Shown: one piece after another, positions 42,820-51,428 of the stretch
How the letters are laid out: each line of letters opens with the position of its first letter
Numbering within the stretch: position 1 is the first letter of the stretch
From: Oscillospiraceae bacterium
Lineage (GTDB): Bacteria > Bacillota > Clostridia > Oscillospirales > Oscillospiraceae
Assembly (NCBI GenBank): GCA_910575695.1
Contig: CAJTGJ010000010.1
Location: 54,769-118,768 of the forward strand
DNA: 64,000 bases
Direction: 5' to 3'
Notes under the pieces: model-generated
The model's input: the letters and a program-made list of their open reading frames with translations, nothing else
Told to the model about the DNA's origin: nothing
Database searches by the model: none
Translations under genes and position numbers: made by a program

Positions 42820-43043
42820 CTTGAAATTAGAAAAGCTACATTTCAACCCTGTGTAACAAGGTTAAAATGTAGCTTTCAACATGGGTTGTCACTATGAAAT
42901 CACTATTTCTGAAAAGCGTTGCAGCACAATGGTTTTCGAATCATCAAAGCAACCATATCCATCACGCACTGTAGCGGATTTGGCTGAGCTATAAAATAAT
43001 CGCTATCAGCAGTTGCTTATTATGTGCATTACGGTTTTAAGAT
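42820..43043. other. Intergenic region with 12-bp inverted repeat
   Basis: AAAGCTACATTT/AAATGTAGCTTT (42832-42843 with 42865-42876), with inner AACC/GGTT, lies beside the recombinase leader. It may be a terminator, operator or recombination site. Nothing else recognisable follows up to the operon terminator at 43044. Confidence 0.4.
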
Positions 43044-43091
43044 AAAACAGATTCACCCCTTCGCCAAAGCTGGTGGAGGGGTAAATCTGTT
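43044..43091 (-). terminator. Terminator of the AtuA/CitMHS operon
   Basis: AACAGATT-ACCCCT pairs with AGGGGT-AATCTGTT (43046-43060 with 43077-43091) with an inner CCA/TGG. Read leftwards it is followed by TTATC. It lies 57 bases after the last gene of the operon. Confidence 0.65.
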
Positions 43092-43147
43092 CATACCTTT
43101 TTACACTTAGGAACTGCTAACTTTAATCTGTCTATCGGCTTGATCGC

Positions 43148-43447
43148 TCAAATCTCCATATCCAGCAGATAGGAGGACAAGCCTTTGCCATGCATATCCA
43201 CAGACAGGGATCGGGTGACGCCGCCGCCCAGAGCGGCGTACATCACGAAGTTCAGTGCGTGGATATTGGGCAGCTCATAGCGGACCACCTCGCCGTGTAC
43301 CATGCCCTTGAAGTGCTCCTTCACCCGTTCGGGGGTAACCTTTTCCTGGATCAGTTCAAAATCCTTGGCGTCGTAAGCGATGAGGGACACGTTGGAGATG
43401 TTGCCCTTGTCGCCGGTGCGGGAGTGCGCAATTTCCCAGAGTTTCAT
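43148..43447 (-). CDS. AtuA C-terminal-like small protein (DUF1446 partner)
   Basis: 99 residues. LWEIAHSRTGDKGNISNVSLIAY is the signature of the C-terminal ferredoxin-like domain found at the end of AtuA proteins; the rest (VVRYELPNIHALNFVMYAALGGG) matches too. Here it is a separate gene, as in many bacteria, and should form a complex with the upstream DUF1446 protein. The ATG at 43447 has AAAGGAG upstream; the earlier in-frame ATG at 43483 overlaps the AtuA gene. It is last in the operon. Confidence 0.8.
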   Translation of the reverse strand: MKLWEIAHSRTGDKGNISNVSLIAYDAKDFELIQEKVTPERVKEHFKGMVHGEVVRYELPNIHALNFVMYAALGGGVTRSLSVDMHGKGLSSYLLDMEI

Positions 43448-43472
43448 AGTGACGTTTCTCCTTTCTGTCCCT

Positions 43473-44819
43473 TTAGACCTCAAATACTTCCACTTCGGGC
43501 TTCACATCATAGCGGCTTACCAGGATGGAGGCCACAGACACGATATCCCGGGTGCGCTTCACTGCGCCGCAGCCCCCGGCAGGGCCGTTGGTGTACAGCG
43601 CCTCCACCTCGTTGGGCACCAGGTCGGCGATGGCCTTTGTCTTGGCCCGGCCCGCCACCCGGACGCGCACCTCGGAGGGTTCGCCGTTATACTGGTAATC
43701 CGGGTTCCAGTACAGGCTGTTGCAGCCGATGATGTCAAACTTCAGCTCATCGAACTGGCCGGGAGCCACCAGCTCCAGCCGCTCCTTCATGATTTCCAGC
43801 GCCAGCTTGGCCCGCTCCAGACAGCCGGGGCCGCCGTAGCTGATTTCACCGTCGCCGATGAAGCAGTCCCGGTAGCCGATGGAGCACTTGAAGGTCTCAG
43901 TCTTGGGCTTGCCGGTGACACCGGTGACCACAACCTTGTCCTTCTCCACCTCGGTGAAAGCGATCTGCTTGCAGTCGGCCACCACATCGGGGGTAAAGTA
44001 GTTTTCGGGGTCGTGGATCTCGTAGCAGATCTGCTCGGAGCAGGTCTCCACCGTCACCAGACCGCCCGCCTCGGGCACCTTGGTGACAAAGAAGGAGCCG
44101 TCCTCCGCAATCTCAATGATGGGGAAGCCCAGGTGGCCCACGCCGGGGACGTCCTTCTTGCCCGGTTCGGCAAAGTAGCCGCCGGTGACCTGCCCGCCGC
44201 ACTCCAGCAGGTGGCCCATGATGGTGCCCTTGCCCAGCTTGTCCCAGTCCTCCAGCGACCAGCCGAACTCGTGGATGGCGGGGGCCATGAAGATGGCCGG
44301 GTCGGCCACACGGCCGGTGATCACCACGTCCGCACCCTGCTCCAGCGCTTTGAGGATGCCCTCCACGCCCATATAGGCGTTGGCGGACACGATCTCACCG
44401 GGGAGCTTGGACAGGGGCTCATGTGTCTCCCAAACCTCGGTGTCCATGTACTTGTCGATGACGGGCAGCAGGTCGTCGCCGGTGACGCAGGCGATCTTCA
44501 TGCCGGTGAGGCCGTGCTTGCGGGCAATCTCCACGCACTTGGCGGCGGCGGCCTGGGGGTTGGCGGAGCCCATGTTGGTGATGAGCTTCACCTTGTGCTC
44601 CCAGCACAGGGGCAGGGCCTTCTCCATGCGGTACTCCAGCAGGCCGTTGTAGCCTTTGCTGGGGTCCTTGAGCTTGGCCTGCTGGCCGATGGCAATGGTG
44701 CGTTCGGCCAGACACTCATAGCTGATGTAGTCCAGATTGCCCTTTTCGATGAGCTCCAGGGAGGGCTCCAGGCGGTCGCCGGCGTACCCGGCGCCGGAGC
44801 CGATGCGGATGGATTTCAT
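43473..44819 (-). CDS. AtuA/DUF1446 family protein
   Basis: 448 residues, cytoplasmic. IRIGSGAGYAGDRLEPSLELIEKGNLDYISYECLAERT and the SANAYMGVEGILKALEQGADVVITGRVADPAIFMAP segment are typical of the acyclic terpene utilisation protein A/DUF1446 family, which binds acyl-CoA-like or organic-acid substrates. The exact reaction is unknown. The gene sits between a CitMHS-type transporter and the small AtuA-C-like gene, which favours organic-acid breakdown over terpene use. Codon use is GC-rich and uniform with the transporter, suggesting long residence together. Confidence 0.85.
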   Translation of the reverse strand: MKSIRIGSGAGYAGDRLEPSLELIEKGNLDYISYECLAERTIAIGQQAKLKDPSKGYNGLLEYRMEKALPLCWEHKVKLITNMGSANPQAAAAKCVEIARKHGLTGMKIACVTGDDLLPVIDKYMDTEVWETHEPLSKLPGEIVSANAYMGVEGILKALEQGADVVITGRVADPAIFMAPAIHEFGWSLEDWDKLGKGTIMGHLLECGGQVTGGYFAEPGKKDVPGVGHLGFPIIEIAEDGSFFVTKVPEAGGLVTVETCSEQICYEIHDPENYFTPDVVADCKQIAFTEVEKDKVVVTGVTGKPKTETFKCSIGYRDCFIGDGEISYGGPGCLERAKLALEIMKERLELVAPGQFDELKFDIIGCNSLYWNPDYQYNGEPSEVRVRVAGRAKTKAIADLVPNEVEALYTNGPAGGCGAVKRTRDIVSVASILVSRYDVKPEVEVFEV

Positions 44820-44866
44820 GCGCAGTCGCTTCCTTTCAAAATGATGTTGTAGTTCAGCGGTTTACC

Positions 44867-46240
44867 TCAGATGGACACGCCGCCGGTGAGGACGGCAATG
44901 ACAAGCATGATGATGGTGACAAGGAAGGCCAGGGGAATGGTCTTTTTCTGGTGCTCGCCGAAGTCCACCCCGGCCAAGCCGATCAGCAGGAACGTGGAGG
45001 CGGTCAGCGGGGAGACGGGGAAGCCGGTGGTCATCTGGCCCAGGATGGCGGCGCGGCCCACAGATACGCCGGACACGCCGAAGCCCTCGGCAGTTTCCGC
45101 CAGCACAGGCAGTACGCCGTAGTAGAAGGAATCGGGGTCAAAGAGCAGGGAGGCAGGCATACCGATGATGCCGGTGATCACCGGGAAGAAGCGGCCCAGG
45201 GAGGCGGGGATGATGGACACCAGGGCGTCGGCCATGGCGGTGATCATGCCGGTGCCCTTCATGATGCCGGTGAAGCAGCCGGCGGCGAACAGCACCGAGC
45301 ACATCATCAGGCAGCTCTTGGCGTGGGCGTCCACCCGGGACTTGGAATCGGCTACCTTGGGGTAGTTGATGAGGGTGGCCAGCACGTAGAACACCATGAA
45401 GATCACGGCCGGGGCAAAGCCGGATTTCAGCAGGCAGGCGATGGCGGCGACGATCAGGATGATATTCACCCAGAACAGATGGGGGCGGAGCAGGGCCTTC
45501 TCGTCGTCGGACAGCTCGGGCTCCACATATCTGCTCCCCTCCAGGGCCACGGAGCCCAGACGGGCCTTTTCCGCGCGGCCCAGGAGCACAGCGATGACCA
45601 GGACGCACACCAGACCTCCGATCACAGCGGGGAGCACCGGCATGAAGAAGGCCACAGGGTCGCTCAGCTCTCCCTCGGGGGTGAGGGCGGCGGCGGCGCG
45701 GATGGTGGGGCCACCCCAGGGCAGGATGTTCATGGTGCCTGCGGACAGGGCCACAATGGAGGCCAGGGTGGTGCGCTTCATGCCCAGCGCGTCATACAGC
45801 GGCAGCAGGGCGGGGACGCAGATCAGGAAGGTGACCGCACCGGAGCCGTCCAGGTGGACGATAGCGGCCAGAACTGCGGTGCCAATGGCGATCTTGATGG
45901 GGTCGGTGCCCACCAGGTCCAGCACCTTCTTGATGATGGGGCGGAAGGTACCAGCGTCGGTGAGGATGCCGAAGAACAGGATGGAAAAGATGAACATGAC
46001 GCCGGTGGCGGCTACGGAGCCGATGCCTGCACTGCCGGTGATGAAGCCGCCCAGCTTCTTGAAGTTGGCGAAGAAGTCAATGACGCCGGGGGCGTTTTCC
46101 GGATCGGTCACAAAGAAGAAGCAGGAAATGATGCCGGTGACCACGGGCACGGCGATGAGGGCCACCAGAGGGGAAGCCTTTTTGGTCATGATCAGGACCA
46201 GCATGAGCACCACAGTCAGAAAGCCGAGAAACGCTAACAT
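44867..46240 (-). CDS. CitMHS-family organic-acid transporter
   Basis: 457 residues, about 12 membrane helices. MLAFLGFLTVVLMLVLIMTKKASPLVALIAVPV, DAGTFRPIIKKVL, AAIVHLDGSGAVTFLICVPALLPLYDALGM and SAGTMNILPWGGPTIRAA match the citrate-Mg/H symporter family. It likely imports a di- or tricarboxylate with protons or metal. The ATG at 46240 follows GAGGAGG; the upstream in-frame codons overlap the promoter leader. First gene of the sigma-54 operon. Confidence 0.9.
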   Translation of the reverse strand: MLAFLGFLTVVLMLVLIMTKKASPLVALIAVPVVTGIISCFFFVTDPENAPGVIDFFANFKKLGGFITGSAGIGSVAATGVMFIFSILFFGILTDAGTFRPIIKKVLDLVGTDPIKIAIGTAVLAAIVHLDGSGAVTFLICVPALLPLYDALGMKRTTLASIVALSAGTMNILPWGGPTIRAAAALTPEGELSDPVAFFMPVLPAVIGGLVCVLVIAVLLGRAEKARLGSVALEGSRYVEPELSDDEKALLRPHLFWVNIILIVAAIACLLKSGFAPAVIFMVFYVLATLINYPKVADSKSRVDAHAKSCLMMCSVLFAAGCFTGIMKGTGMITAMADALVSIIPASLGRFFPVITGIIGMPASLLFDPDSFYYGVLPVLAETAEGFGVSGVSVGRAAILGQMTTGFPVSPLTASTFLLIGLAGVDFGEHQKKTIPLAFLVTIIMLVIAVLTGGVSI

Positions 46241-46299
46241 GGATAAACCTCCTCTTTTCGTTTGCGTGCATTGCACTTGTAGCTACACTGCCTAAATAA

Positions 46300-46315
46300 C
46301 GCAAGGCGCGTGCCA
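46300..46315 (-). promoter_or_regulatory. Sigma-54 (RpoN) promoter of the transporter operon
   Basis: Leftward TGGCAC (46315-46310), 5 bases, TTGCG (46304-46300). This matches the -24/-12 consensus TGGCAC-N5-TTGCW closely. It lies 60 bases before the transporter ATG and downstream of a gene for a sigma-54 activator. Confidence 0.8.
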
Positions 46316-46412
46316 AATCAAGGAGATCGCAGAAAAGTTTTGGAAAGCGTTGGGGCGCAGGGGAGCGCGGCTTCCAGGACTGCTTCTTCCCAAAAGCAGT
46401 CGCCGCCCGATG

Positions 46413-46520
46413 TTCTAAAAATTTAGAATAACGGGCGGCGATTTTTGCTGAAAATGGACCGTCGGACGTTGCGCCGCAAGCGGTTCTAAAAATCAAGAAT
46501 ATATTTCTAAAATATTAGAA
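46413..46520. promoter_or_regulatory. Three 16-bp activator sites upstream of the sigma-54 promoter
   Basis: TTCTAAAAATTTAGAA (46413-46428), TTCTAAAAATCAAGAA (46484-46499) and TTCTAAAATATTAGAA (46505-46520) share TTCTAAAA....AGAA; two are full palindromes. They sit roughly 125-225 bp upstream of the predicted start, normal for enhancer sites. The first lies in the loop of a 10-bp GC-rich hairpin (46400-46409 with 46432-46441). Confidence 0.75.
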
Positions 46521-47885
46521 CTATTTGCGGCCCAATTTGTTGTATAAGGTTGCCAGCGAGATGCCCAGCTCCGCCGCCGCTTTTTTCTTGCCCTCCAGGG
46601 TGTCACCATACTGCTGGAGGAGCTTTTTGATCTCGGTGCGCTCAAAGCTGCGCACCCGCTGAGCCAGGGGGAACTGCCGCTCCTGCCCCGAGGGACGGAG
46701 GATGTGCTCCGGCAGGGCGTCCGGGGTGATGAGGCCGCCGGCGGAGAGGTAGACGGATGCCTCCAGCACGTTGCGCAGCTCCCGCACATTGCCCGGCCAG
46801 CTGTGCTCCATCAGGCAGGTCAGGGCTTCGGGGCTGATCTCCGCCCGGCGCTTGAGCTTGACCGCCAGACCGGACAGGATGGTTTGGGCCAGCACGGGGA
46901 TGTCCTCCCTGCGTTCCCGCAGGGGCGGTATGCGGATCTGGAAGGTGGACAGCCGGTAGAACAGATCCCGGCGGAAGCGGTTATGTTCAATATATCCCTG
47001 CAGATCGGCGTTAGAGGCGGAAATAACGCGCACATCGGTTTCTATCTCATGCACACCGCCTACCGGACGAAAGCGTCCTTCCTGAATGACCCGCAGCAGC
47101 TTGGCCTGAAGGCCCATGTCCATTTCAGATACCTCGTCCAGAAATAGGGTGCCGCCATTGGCCGCCTCAAACAGGCCCATTTTTCCGCCCCGTTTGGCCC
47201 CGGTGAAAGCCCCCTCCACATAGCCGAACAGCTCAGATTCCAAGGTGTTGGCATTGAAGTTGGCGCAGTTGATTGCCACAAATACATCCCCCCGACGGGG
47301 ACTGGCATTGTGGATGGCTTGGGCGTACAGCTCCTTGCCGGTGCCGCTTTCCGAGGCCAGCAGCACCGGAGCGTCGGTGGCCGCCGCCTTCTGGGCCAGA
47401 GCTTTCACCGCTTGGACATTTTCCCCCACTGCCACGATGGAGTCGAAGGTATATCGGGCGGAATTGGCCTTGTTCACCCGCTGGAGCAGTTGCCTGCTGC
47501 GTTTTTCGTATGCCTCCAGCTCGGCGCGGAAGTCGTGGGCATCCCGCATGAAGGTCACCACAGATATGCCGCCGGTGATGGTGCCATTTATGAAGATTGG
47601 ATACATATTGACGAAATATACGTCATCGTTTTCCTCCATCCGGGGAGCGTGAAGGATGGGGCTGCCCGTGGACAGCACCTCCGGCAGCCGGGCGCCGGGG
47701 CGGACTTCCCGCAGGGGCCGGCCAATGATCTCTGTCTCGATTTTATTTAAAAACTCCAAGTAGGAACGGTTGGCAAATTGAATCCTGGTTTGTGTGTCAA
47801 TGATCAGAATCCCTTCCCGCATGGATTGAAAAGCAGCCTTTGCATCTTCCGATAGTATCATTTTGCCACCGACTTTCTGAATCAT
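46521..47885 (-). CDS. Sigma-54-dependent transcriptional activator (PAS, AAA+, Fis-type HTH)
   Basis: 454 residues. A PAS-like sensor (about 15-110; GILIIDTQTRIQFANRSYLEFLN) is followed by a linker coil, then the AAA+ domain with Walker A SESGTGKELYAQAIH, GAFTGA loop (VEGAFTGAKRGGKMGLF), Walker B GGTLFLDEVSEMD and SWPGNVRELRNVLEA. The C terminus is a Fis-like HTH (KKKAAAELGISLATLYNKLGRK). It should open promoters bound by sigma-54 polymerase after sensing a signal. Target sites and a promoter lie directly downstream of its gene. ATG 47885 is used; ATG 47861 is also possible. Confidence 0.92.
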   Translation of the reverse strand: MIQKVGGKMILSEDAKAAFQSMREGILIIDTQTRIQFANRSYLEFLNKIETEIIGRPLREVRPGARLPEVLSTGSPILHAPRMEENDDVYFVNMYPIFINGTITGGISVVTFMRDAHDFRAELEAYEKRSRQLLQRVNKANSARYTFDSIVAVGENVQAVKALAQKAAATDAPVLLASESGTGKELYAQAIHNASPRRGDVFVAINCANFNANTLESELFGYVEGAFTGAKRGGKMGLFEAANGGTLFLDEVSEMDMGLQAKLLRVIQEGRFRPVGGVHEIETDVRVISASNADLQGYIEHNRFRRDLFYRLSTFQIRIPPLRERREDIPVLAQTILSGLAVKLKRRAEISPEALTCLMEHSWPGNVRELRNVLEASVYLSAGGLITPDALPEHILRPSGQERQFPLAQRVRSFERTEIKKLLQQYGDTLEGKKKAAAELGISLATLYNKLGRK

Positions 47886-47970
47886 TTCTTTGTACTGATC
47901 TGGAAAAAAACAGCAATCTGGATGGCTTCTTTTGAAATACCAGCCGTATTGCAGATGATTTTGATTTCAT

Positions 47971-48162
47971 TCATAAGATAATTATACCAGACCAGTTAAG
48001 TCCATTGAGGATATCGAAATCGTATCCTTTCCAGCAGAGACGGACTTTGGGATAGAGTCCTTCTCGGTCAGGCTTTTTCCGGAGGCCCGGAACGAGGCTC
48101 TCATCCCAAGACGTGAGGTACATAAGCATCAGCGTCAAGTCTTTGACCACATCCCTGTTCAT
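47971..48162 (-). CDS. DUF6429-like small protein, probably shortened
   Basis: 63 residues. MNRDVVKDLTLMLMYLTSWDE and RLCWKGYDFDILNGL resemble the DUF6429 family as I remember it. The family continues further, whereas this copy ends SGIIIL, so the 3' end may be truncated. Possible remnant at the border of the metabolic and mobile regions. Confidence 0.4.
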   Translation of the reverse strand: MNRDVVKDLTLMLMYLTSWDESLVPGLRKKPDREGLYPKVRLCWKGYDFDILNGLNWSGIIIL

Positions 48163-48220
48163 CTGCCATTCTCCTATGGAATAAATTCTCCATCAGCATA
48201 CCATGGCACAGATGATTCGT

Positions 48221-48610
48221 CTACTCAAAAAATTCCGAAAGAGCAAACAGAAGTTCCTCCAGCCGGTCAGGAATGCCGCCCGTGGATTCCGTATCCTGAA
48301 TCTCACCATTGGAATACTCCACATGGATGCGCCATGTGACAGGCTCCGGCTCATCCAGTTCCATATCGAAGCAGTCGCAGAAATCCTGTTCCCAGCAGAA
48401 GATTTCCAGCGTATGTACTGTCCGCTTGAGGTGCTTGACTAGTTCTTTGGGCTGTGGCTCCGCCGTTTGGATCAAGCCATCCTCTCGGGTACAGGTGATG
48501 ACGGGAGGTGTCCGGGTGATTTGATAGTGCTCTTTGATCCGCATCGGATCATTTTCCGCTGAAGCTCTCATTGGACTTCCGCTCTCCGCAGATTTTGCAG
48601 TAATGCCCAC
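48221..48610 (-). CDS. Hypothetical protein, possibly a fused remnant
   Basis: 129 residues from 48610; MRIKEHYQITRTPPVIT (start near 48544) is the likelier native beginning. It is acidic, with LEIFCWEQDFCDCFDMELDEPEPVTWRIHVEYSNGEIQ, and a helical end. The extra N-terminal residues overlap, in another frame, a zinc-ribbon fragment with a better ribosome site. Function unknown. Confidence 0.4.
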   Translation of the reverse strand: MGITAKSAESGSPMRASAENDPMRIKEHYQITRTPPVITCTREDGLIQTAEPQPKELVKHLKRTVHTLEIFCWEQDFCDCFDMELDEPEPVTWRIHVEYSNGEIQDTESTGGIPDRLEELLFALSEFFE

Positions 48611-48629
48611 GTGGTTTTCTTTTGGCCAT
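48549..48629 (-). pseudogene. Zinc-ribbon gene fragment
   Basis: 26 codons with GGGGGTG 6 nt before the ATG encode MAKRKPRGHYCKICGERKSN and end SFSGK then TGA. This is the conserved start of longer zinc-knuckle proteins of Clostridia, which continue GKGH and beyond. Here the frame stops at once, so it is a broken gene at a junction. Confidence 0.45.
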
Positions 48630-48774
48630 GCGAATCACCCCCTGTAGCCTGTAGATCTACTATAGCACACATGATTTCCACTGTCGAGGGTCAGGACGGC
48701 TTCCAAAATAGCATTTGTGCCTCGTGCCCGCCTATGGTATACTGTCCTCAGAGAAAGACGAGGCGGTGACAGCC

Positions 48775-50679
48775 ATGTGCGCCAAGAAAAAAACCATCCC
48801 AAACAAAATGTGGAAACTGGCCGGTGAGCCCCTGCGCCCCCAGCCCCTCAGCACAGACGAGCAGGAGCAGCTTGCCGGGGAATTTTCCATCTACCGGGGG
48901 CTCCGCGGCAGCTCAGTGGACGGTACGGCATGGGTAACGCCCGCCGCCGCACGGCTTCACCAGAGTGCCGCCCAGTTCGTGGCGGCGTTCCTGTGCGACA
49001 GGTACGCGGGTCGGTACAGACGGGATGCCGTGGTCAAGCTCGTGGCCTCCACAGCGGCTGTCCCGATTTCGCTGTCAGCCCGGATGGCAGAGCGCGTGGA
49101 TTTCCTGCTTGGGGCCGCTCTTTGGCTGCTGGACTACTGGGAGGACCATTGTGAGGACGAGGAAGAATACCTGTCCCTGCTGCCCCTGGAGCCTGACGGG
49201 GCGTTGGAATACTGCCTGCCCTTTGCGGAGGACCTGGCCCATTCCCGTGAGACGATGCTCCGCCTGCTTACCGTCCTGTATGGCCGGGACAAGCTGTACC
49301 GAAAGGAGTTCCGCGCCCTGCTGGACCTGATCGACACCGAAGCCGCAGGAGGGCTTCGGCGGCTGTTCAGGGACACCTTCCTGGACTATACAGACCGTGC
49401 CATGGAGATCCAGACCCGCCTCCAGCCGGTGGAATGGGAAATGCCGCCCTTTCCGGCAGACCTGTCCCATTCCAGCTGGATTTTAGATGAGCCGCCTCCT
49501 CCATCCGAAGACCCTGCGGTCATCGCCATGCTTGCCGCGCCGGAGCTGATCTGCCGCCCTGTGCCGGAGATTCAAGAGGCGCTTGGCTCCCGAAAAGCGG
49601 CGGAGCTGCTGTCCGGCTATGGCACGGACGAGCCCTACGCGCTGTGCGCCGCCTACCTGCTTTTGGAGCAGGAGAAGGACGCATTGGCCAATTTAAACGC
49701 CCTTACCGCCATCGTGATAATCTGTGCCGAACGGCACCTGCCCTGGGCTCAGGACGATTTTGATGCACGGGCCGGACTGTTTGAGCAGGGAGGGCCGGAC
49801 TACCAGCTTCGGTATGAGTACCGAGAGGCGGATGAGAACGGCGAGATCAGCACAGATGTGTCCCCGGACCGGCTGGTGTCCGAAGCCCAGCTGTTCTACA
49901 TTGCCACAGGTATCGTGCCTCCCAGAAACCAGCAGCCGTCCAGGGAGCTGGTCCGCTGGTTCGTCTCCCAGGGAATTGCGGAAACGCGGGCCCATGAGCT
50001 GGCATTTGGCGCCATGTTCGCCTACTACAGCGATGCCGGGGAGCATGGCTGGAAAGAGTTTGACTGGCTCTTTGACGAGGCCGATGAGGAGGAATCCGCC
50101 CCATCAGATGAACCGGAGGATGTCGGCCAAGGCCCTGCCGCCCCGCTGCCCACCGGGGATGCGTCCATCAAAACCGAGGCGCTCATCCGGCAGGTGAAGG
50201 AGCTGCGAAGCGCCCTGCACGACGCGGAACGGGCGGCGGGGCGCTTGAAGGAACAGCTTCAGATAGTGGAGCAGAAGGGCGAGGCGGAACGGTCGGAGCT
50301 GGCCCAGCTTCGGGAAACGCTTTACAATTTAAGGGGCGGCGAAAGCCTGGAGACCGGGGACAGCGGGCCGCTGGTGGAGCTGCCCTATCAGGTGAAGCGG
50401 CGGGTGGTGGTGTACGGCGGCCACGACAGCTGGCGCAAGGCGGTGAAGCCCCTGCTGCTCGGGGCGCGGTTCTATGACCGGGATGAGCTGGCGGACTTGA
50501 ACATTGTCCGCAACGCGGATGTGGTGTGGCTCCAAGTCAACGCCATGTCCCACAAATATTATTACCGCATCATTGACACCGCCCGGAAAAACAACATCCC
50601 TGTTCGCTATTTCGGTTCCGCCAGCGCCCAGAAATGCGCCGTGCAGCTGGCGCTGGACGAGCTGCACGGCGGGGGGTAG
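48775..50679 (+). CDS. DUF2325 domain-containing protein
   Basis: 634 residues, soluble. The N-terminal 450 residues are helical and not recognised (VKLVASTAAVPISLSARMAERVDFLLGAALWLL). An acidic linker (EADEEESAPSDEPEDVG) and a coiled-coil (about 485-535) precede a C-terminal DUF2325 domain (RVVVYGGHDSWRKAVKPLL ... RNADVVWLQVNAMSHKYYYRIIDTARKNNIPVRYFG). DUF2325 looks like a small nucleotide-binding Rossmann-type unit of unknown role. The ATG at 48775 starts MCAKKKTIPNKMW; the 20 earlier codons lack support. It is convergent with the coiled-coil gene 5 bases away. Confidence 0.75.
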   Translation: MCAKKKTIPNKMWKLAGEPLRPQPLSTDEQEQLAGEFSIYRGLRGSSVDGTAWVTPAAARLHQSAAQFVAAFLCDRYAGRYRRDAVVKLVASTAAVPISLSARMAERVDFLLGAALWLLDYWEDHCEDEEEYLSLLPLEPDGALEYCLPFAEDLAHSRETMLRLLTVLYGRDKLYRKEFRALLDLIDTEAAGGLRRLFRDTFLDYTDRAMEIQTRLQPVEWEMPPFPADLSHSSWILDEPPPPSEDPAVIAMLAAPELICRPVPEIQEALGSRKAAELLSGYGTDEPYALCAAYLLLEQEKDALANLNALTAIVIICAERHLPWAQDDFDARAGLFEQGGPDYQLRYEYREADENGEISTDVSPDRLVSEAQLFYIATGIVPPRNQQPSRELVRWFVSQGIAETRAHELAFGAMFAYYSDAGEHGWKEFDWLFDEADEEESAPSDEPEDVGQGPAAPLPTGDASIKTEALIRQVKELRSALHDAERAAGRLKEQLQIVEQKGEAERSELAQLRETLYNLRGGESLETGDSGPLVELPYQVKRRVVVYGGHDSWRKAVKPLLLGARFYDRDELADLNIVRNADVVWLQVNAMSHKYYYRIIDTARKNNIPVRYFGSASAQKCAVQLALDELHGGG

Positions 50680-50683
50680 AGGG

Positions 50684-51337
50684 CTAACCCTGCCGTACCG
50701 GTGCGGCGGCTCGGAGGCCCAGCCGCTCCAGCACCCTGATGTAGAGCTGCCGCTCAAATTCCCGATAGGCCGGGGTGGATTCATCCACCTCTCTGAGGAC
50801 CGCTTCTTTGCAGTCGGTGCCGGGAACGGGCTTCCACGCCACCGCGCCGAACTCGGACGCTTTTAAATACCGCAGCAGTTCAAAGCCGTCCAAAAATTCA
50901 AAGCAGCCGCAGGCGTCCTCATAGGGGAACGCCTCATACAGCTGAAATCCCGTGATCTCCTGTGCCGCGTGAAACAGGTTGATGCCGCCATCGTCCAGGA
51001 ACGGGAAGATTGTCTCGTAAATCTGTTTCAGCGCCTCTGCGGTTTGAGCCAGCCCGCAGACCGCTTGGAGCGCCCCTTTGCAGGCGCCAGCCTGCTGCTC
51101 TGCCGCATAGAGCCTGGAGCGGAGGCCGTCAGCTGCATCGCTCACCGCCGCGCACCGCTGTTCCAATGCGTCATACCGGTCCCGGAACCGCTCTGTGCGC
51201 TTCTTCTGCCAGTCCAGCCGGATTTTTGTCTCGGCCAGCTCCTGCTCCAGGCCGGGGCGGCGGAGCATCGGGAAAATATCCGTCAGTTTCAGGAGCCATT
51301 TCCCAAACATGCCATGATCATTTGCTGTCGCTTCCAT
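50684..51337 (-). CDS. Hypothetical coiled-coil protein
   Basis: 217 residues. MEATANDHGMFGKWLLKLTDIFPMLRRPG is followed by a coiled-coil (LEQELAETKIRLDWQKKRTERFRDRYDALEQRC), a second helical part and a globular end (FPYEDACGCFEFLDGFELLRYLKASEFGAVAWKP). The start is ATG 51337 with AAGGGAG upstream; a longer frame to 51541 is only IS sequence read on the same strand. The IS copy upstream separates it from its former promoter region. The 3' end faces the DUF2325 gene with a 4-base gap, suggesting a functional pair. Confidence 0.6.
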   Translation of the reverse strand: MEATANDHGMFGKWLLKLTDIFPMLRRPGLEQELAETKIRLDWQKKRTERFRDRYDALEQRCAAVSDAADGLRSRLYAAEQQAGACKGALQAVCGLAQTAEALKQIYETIFPFLDDGGINLFHAAQEITGFQLYEAFPYEDACGCFEFLDGFELLRYLKASEFGAVAWKPVPGTDCKEAVLREVDESTPAYREFERQLYIRVLERLGLRAAAPVRQG

Positions 51338-51428
51338 ATCATTTGCACTCCCTTCAAATAAAAGATGATTAACCTTTTTGTAACACTTGCGGACGAATTT
51401 TTGTAACGAATGTCCTCTAAGAGCCTGT

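Noticed and set aside
42880..43040. tRNA-like TTCGAATC motif near 42936 as a possible integration tRNA
   Set aside because: No cloverleaf arms could be matched around it.
44951..46237. 428-codon forward frame opposite the CitMHS gene
   Set aside because: His/Gly/Asp-rich antisense shadow of a membrane protein gene.
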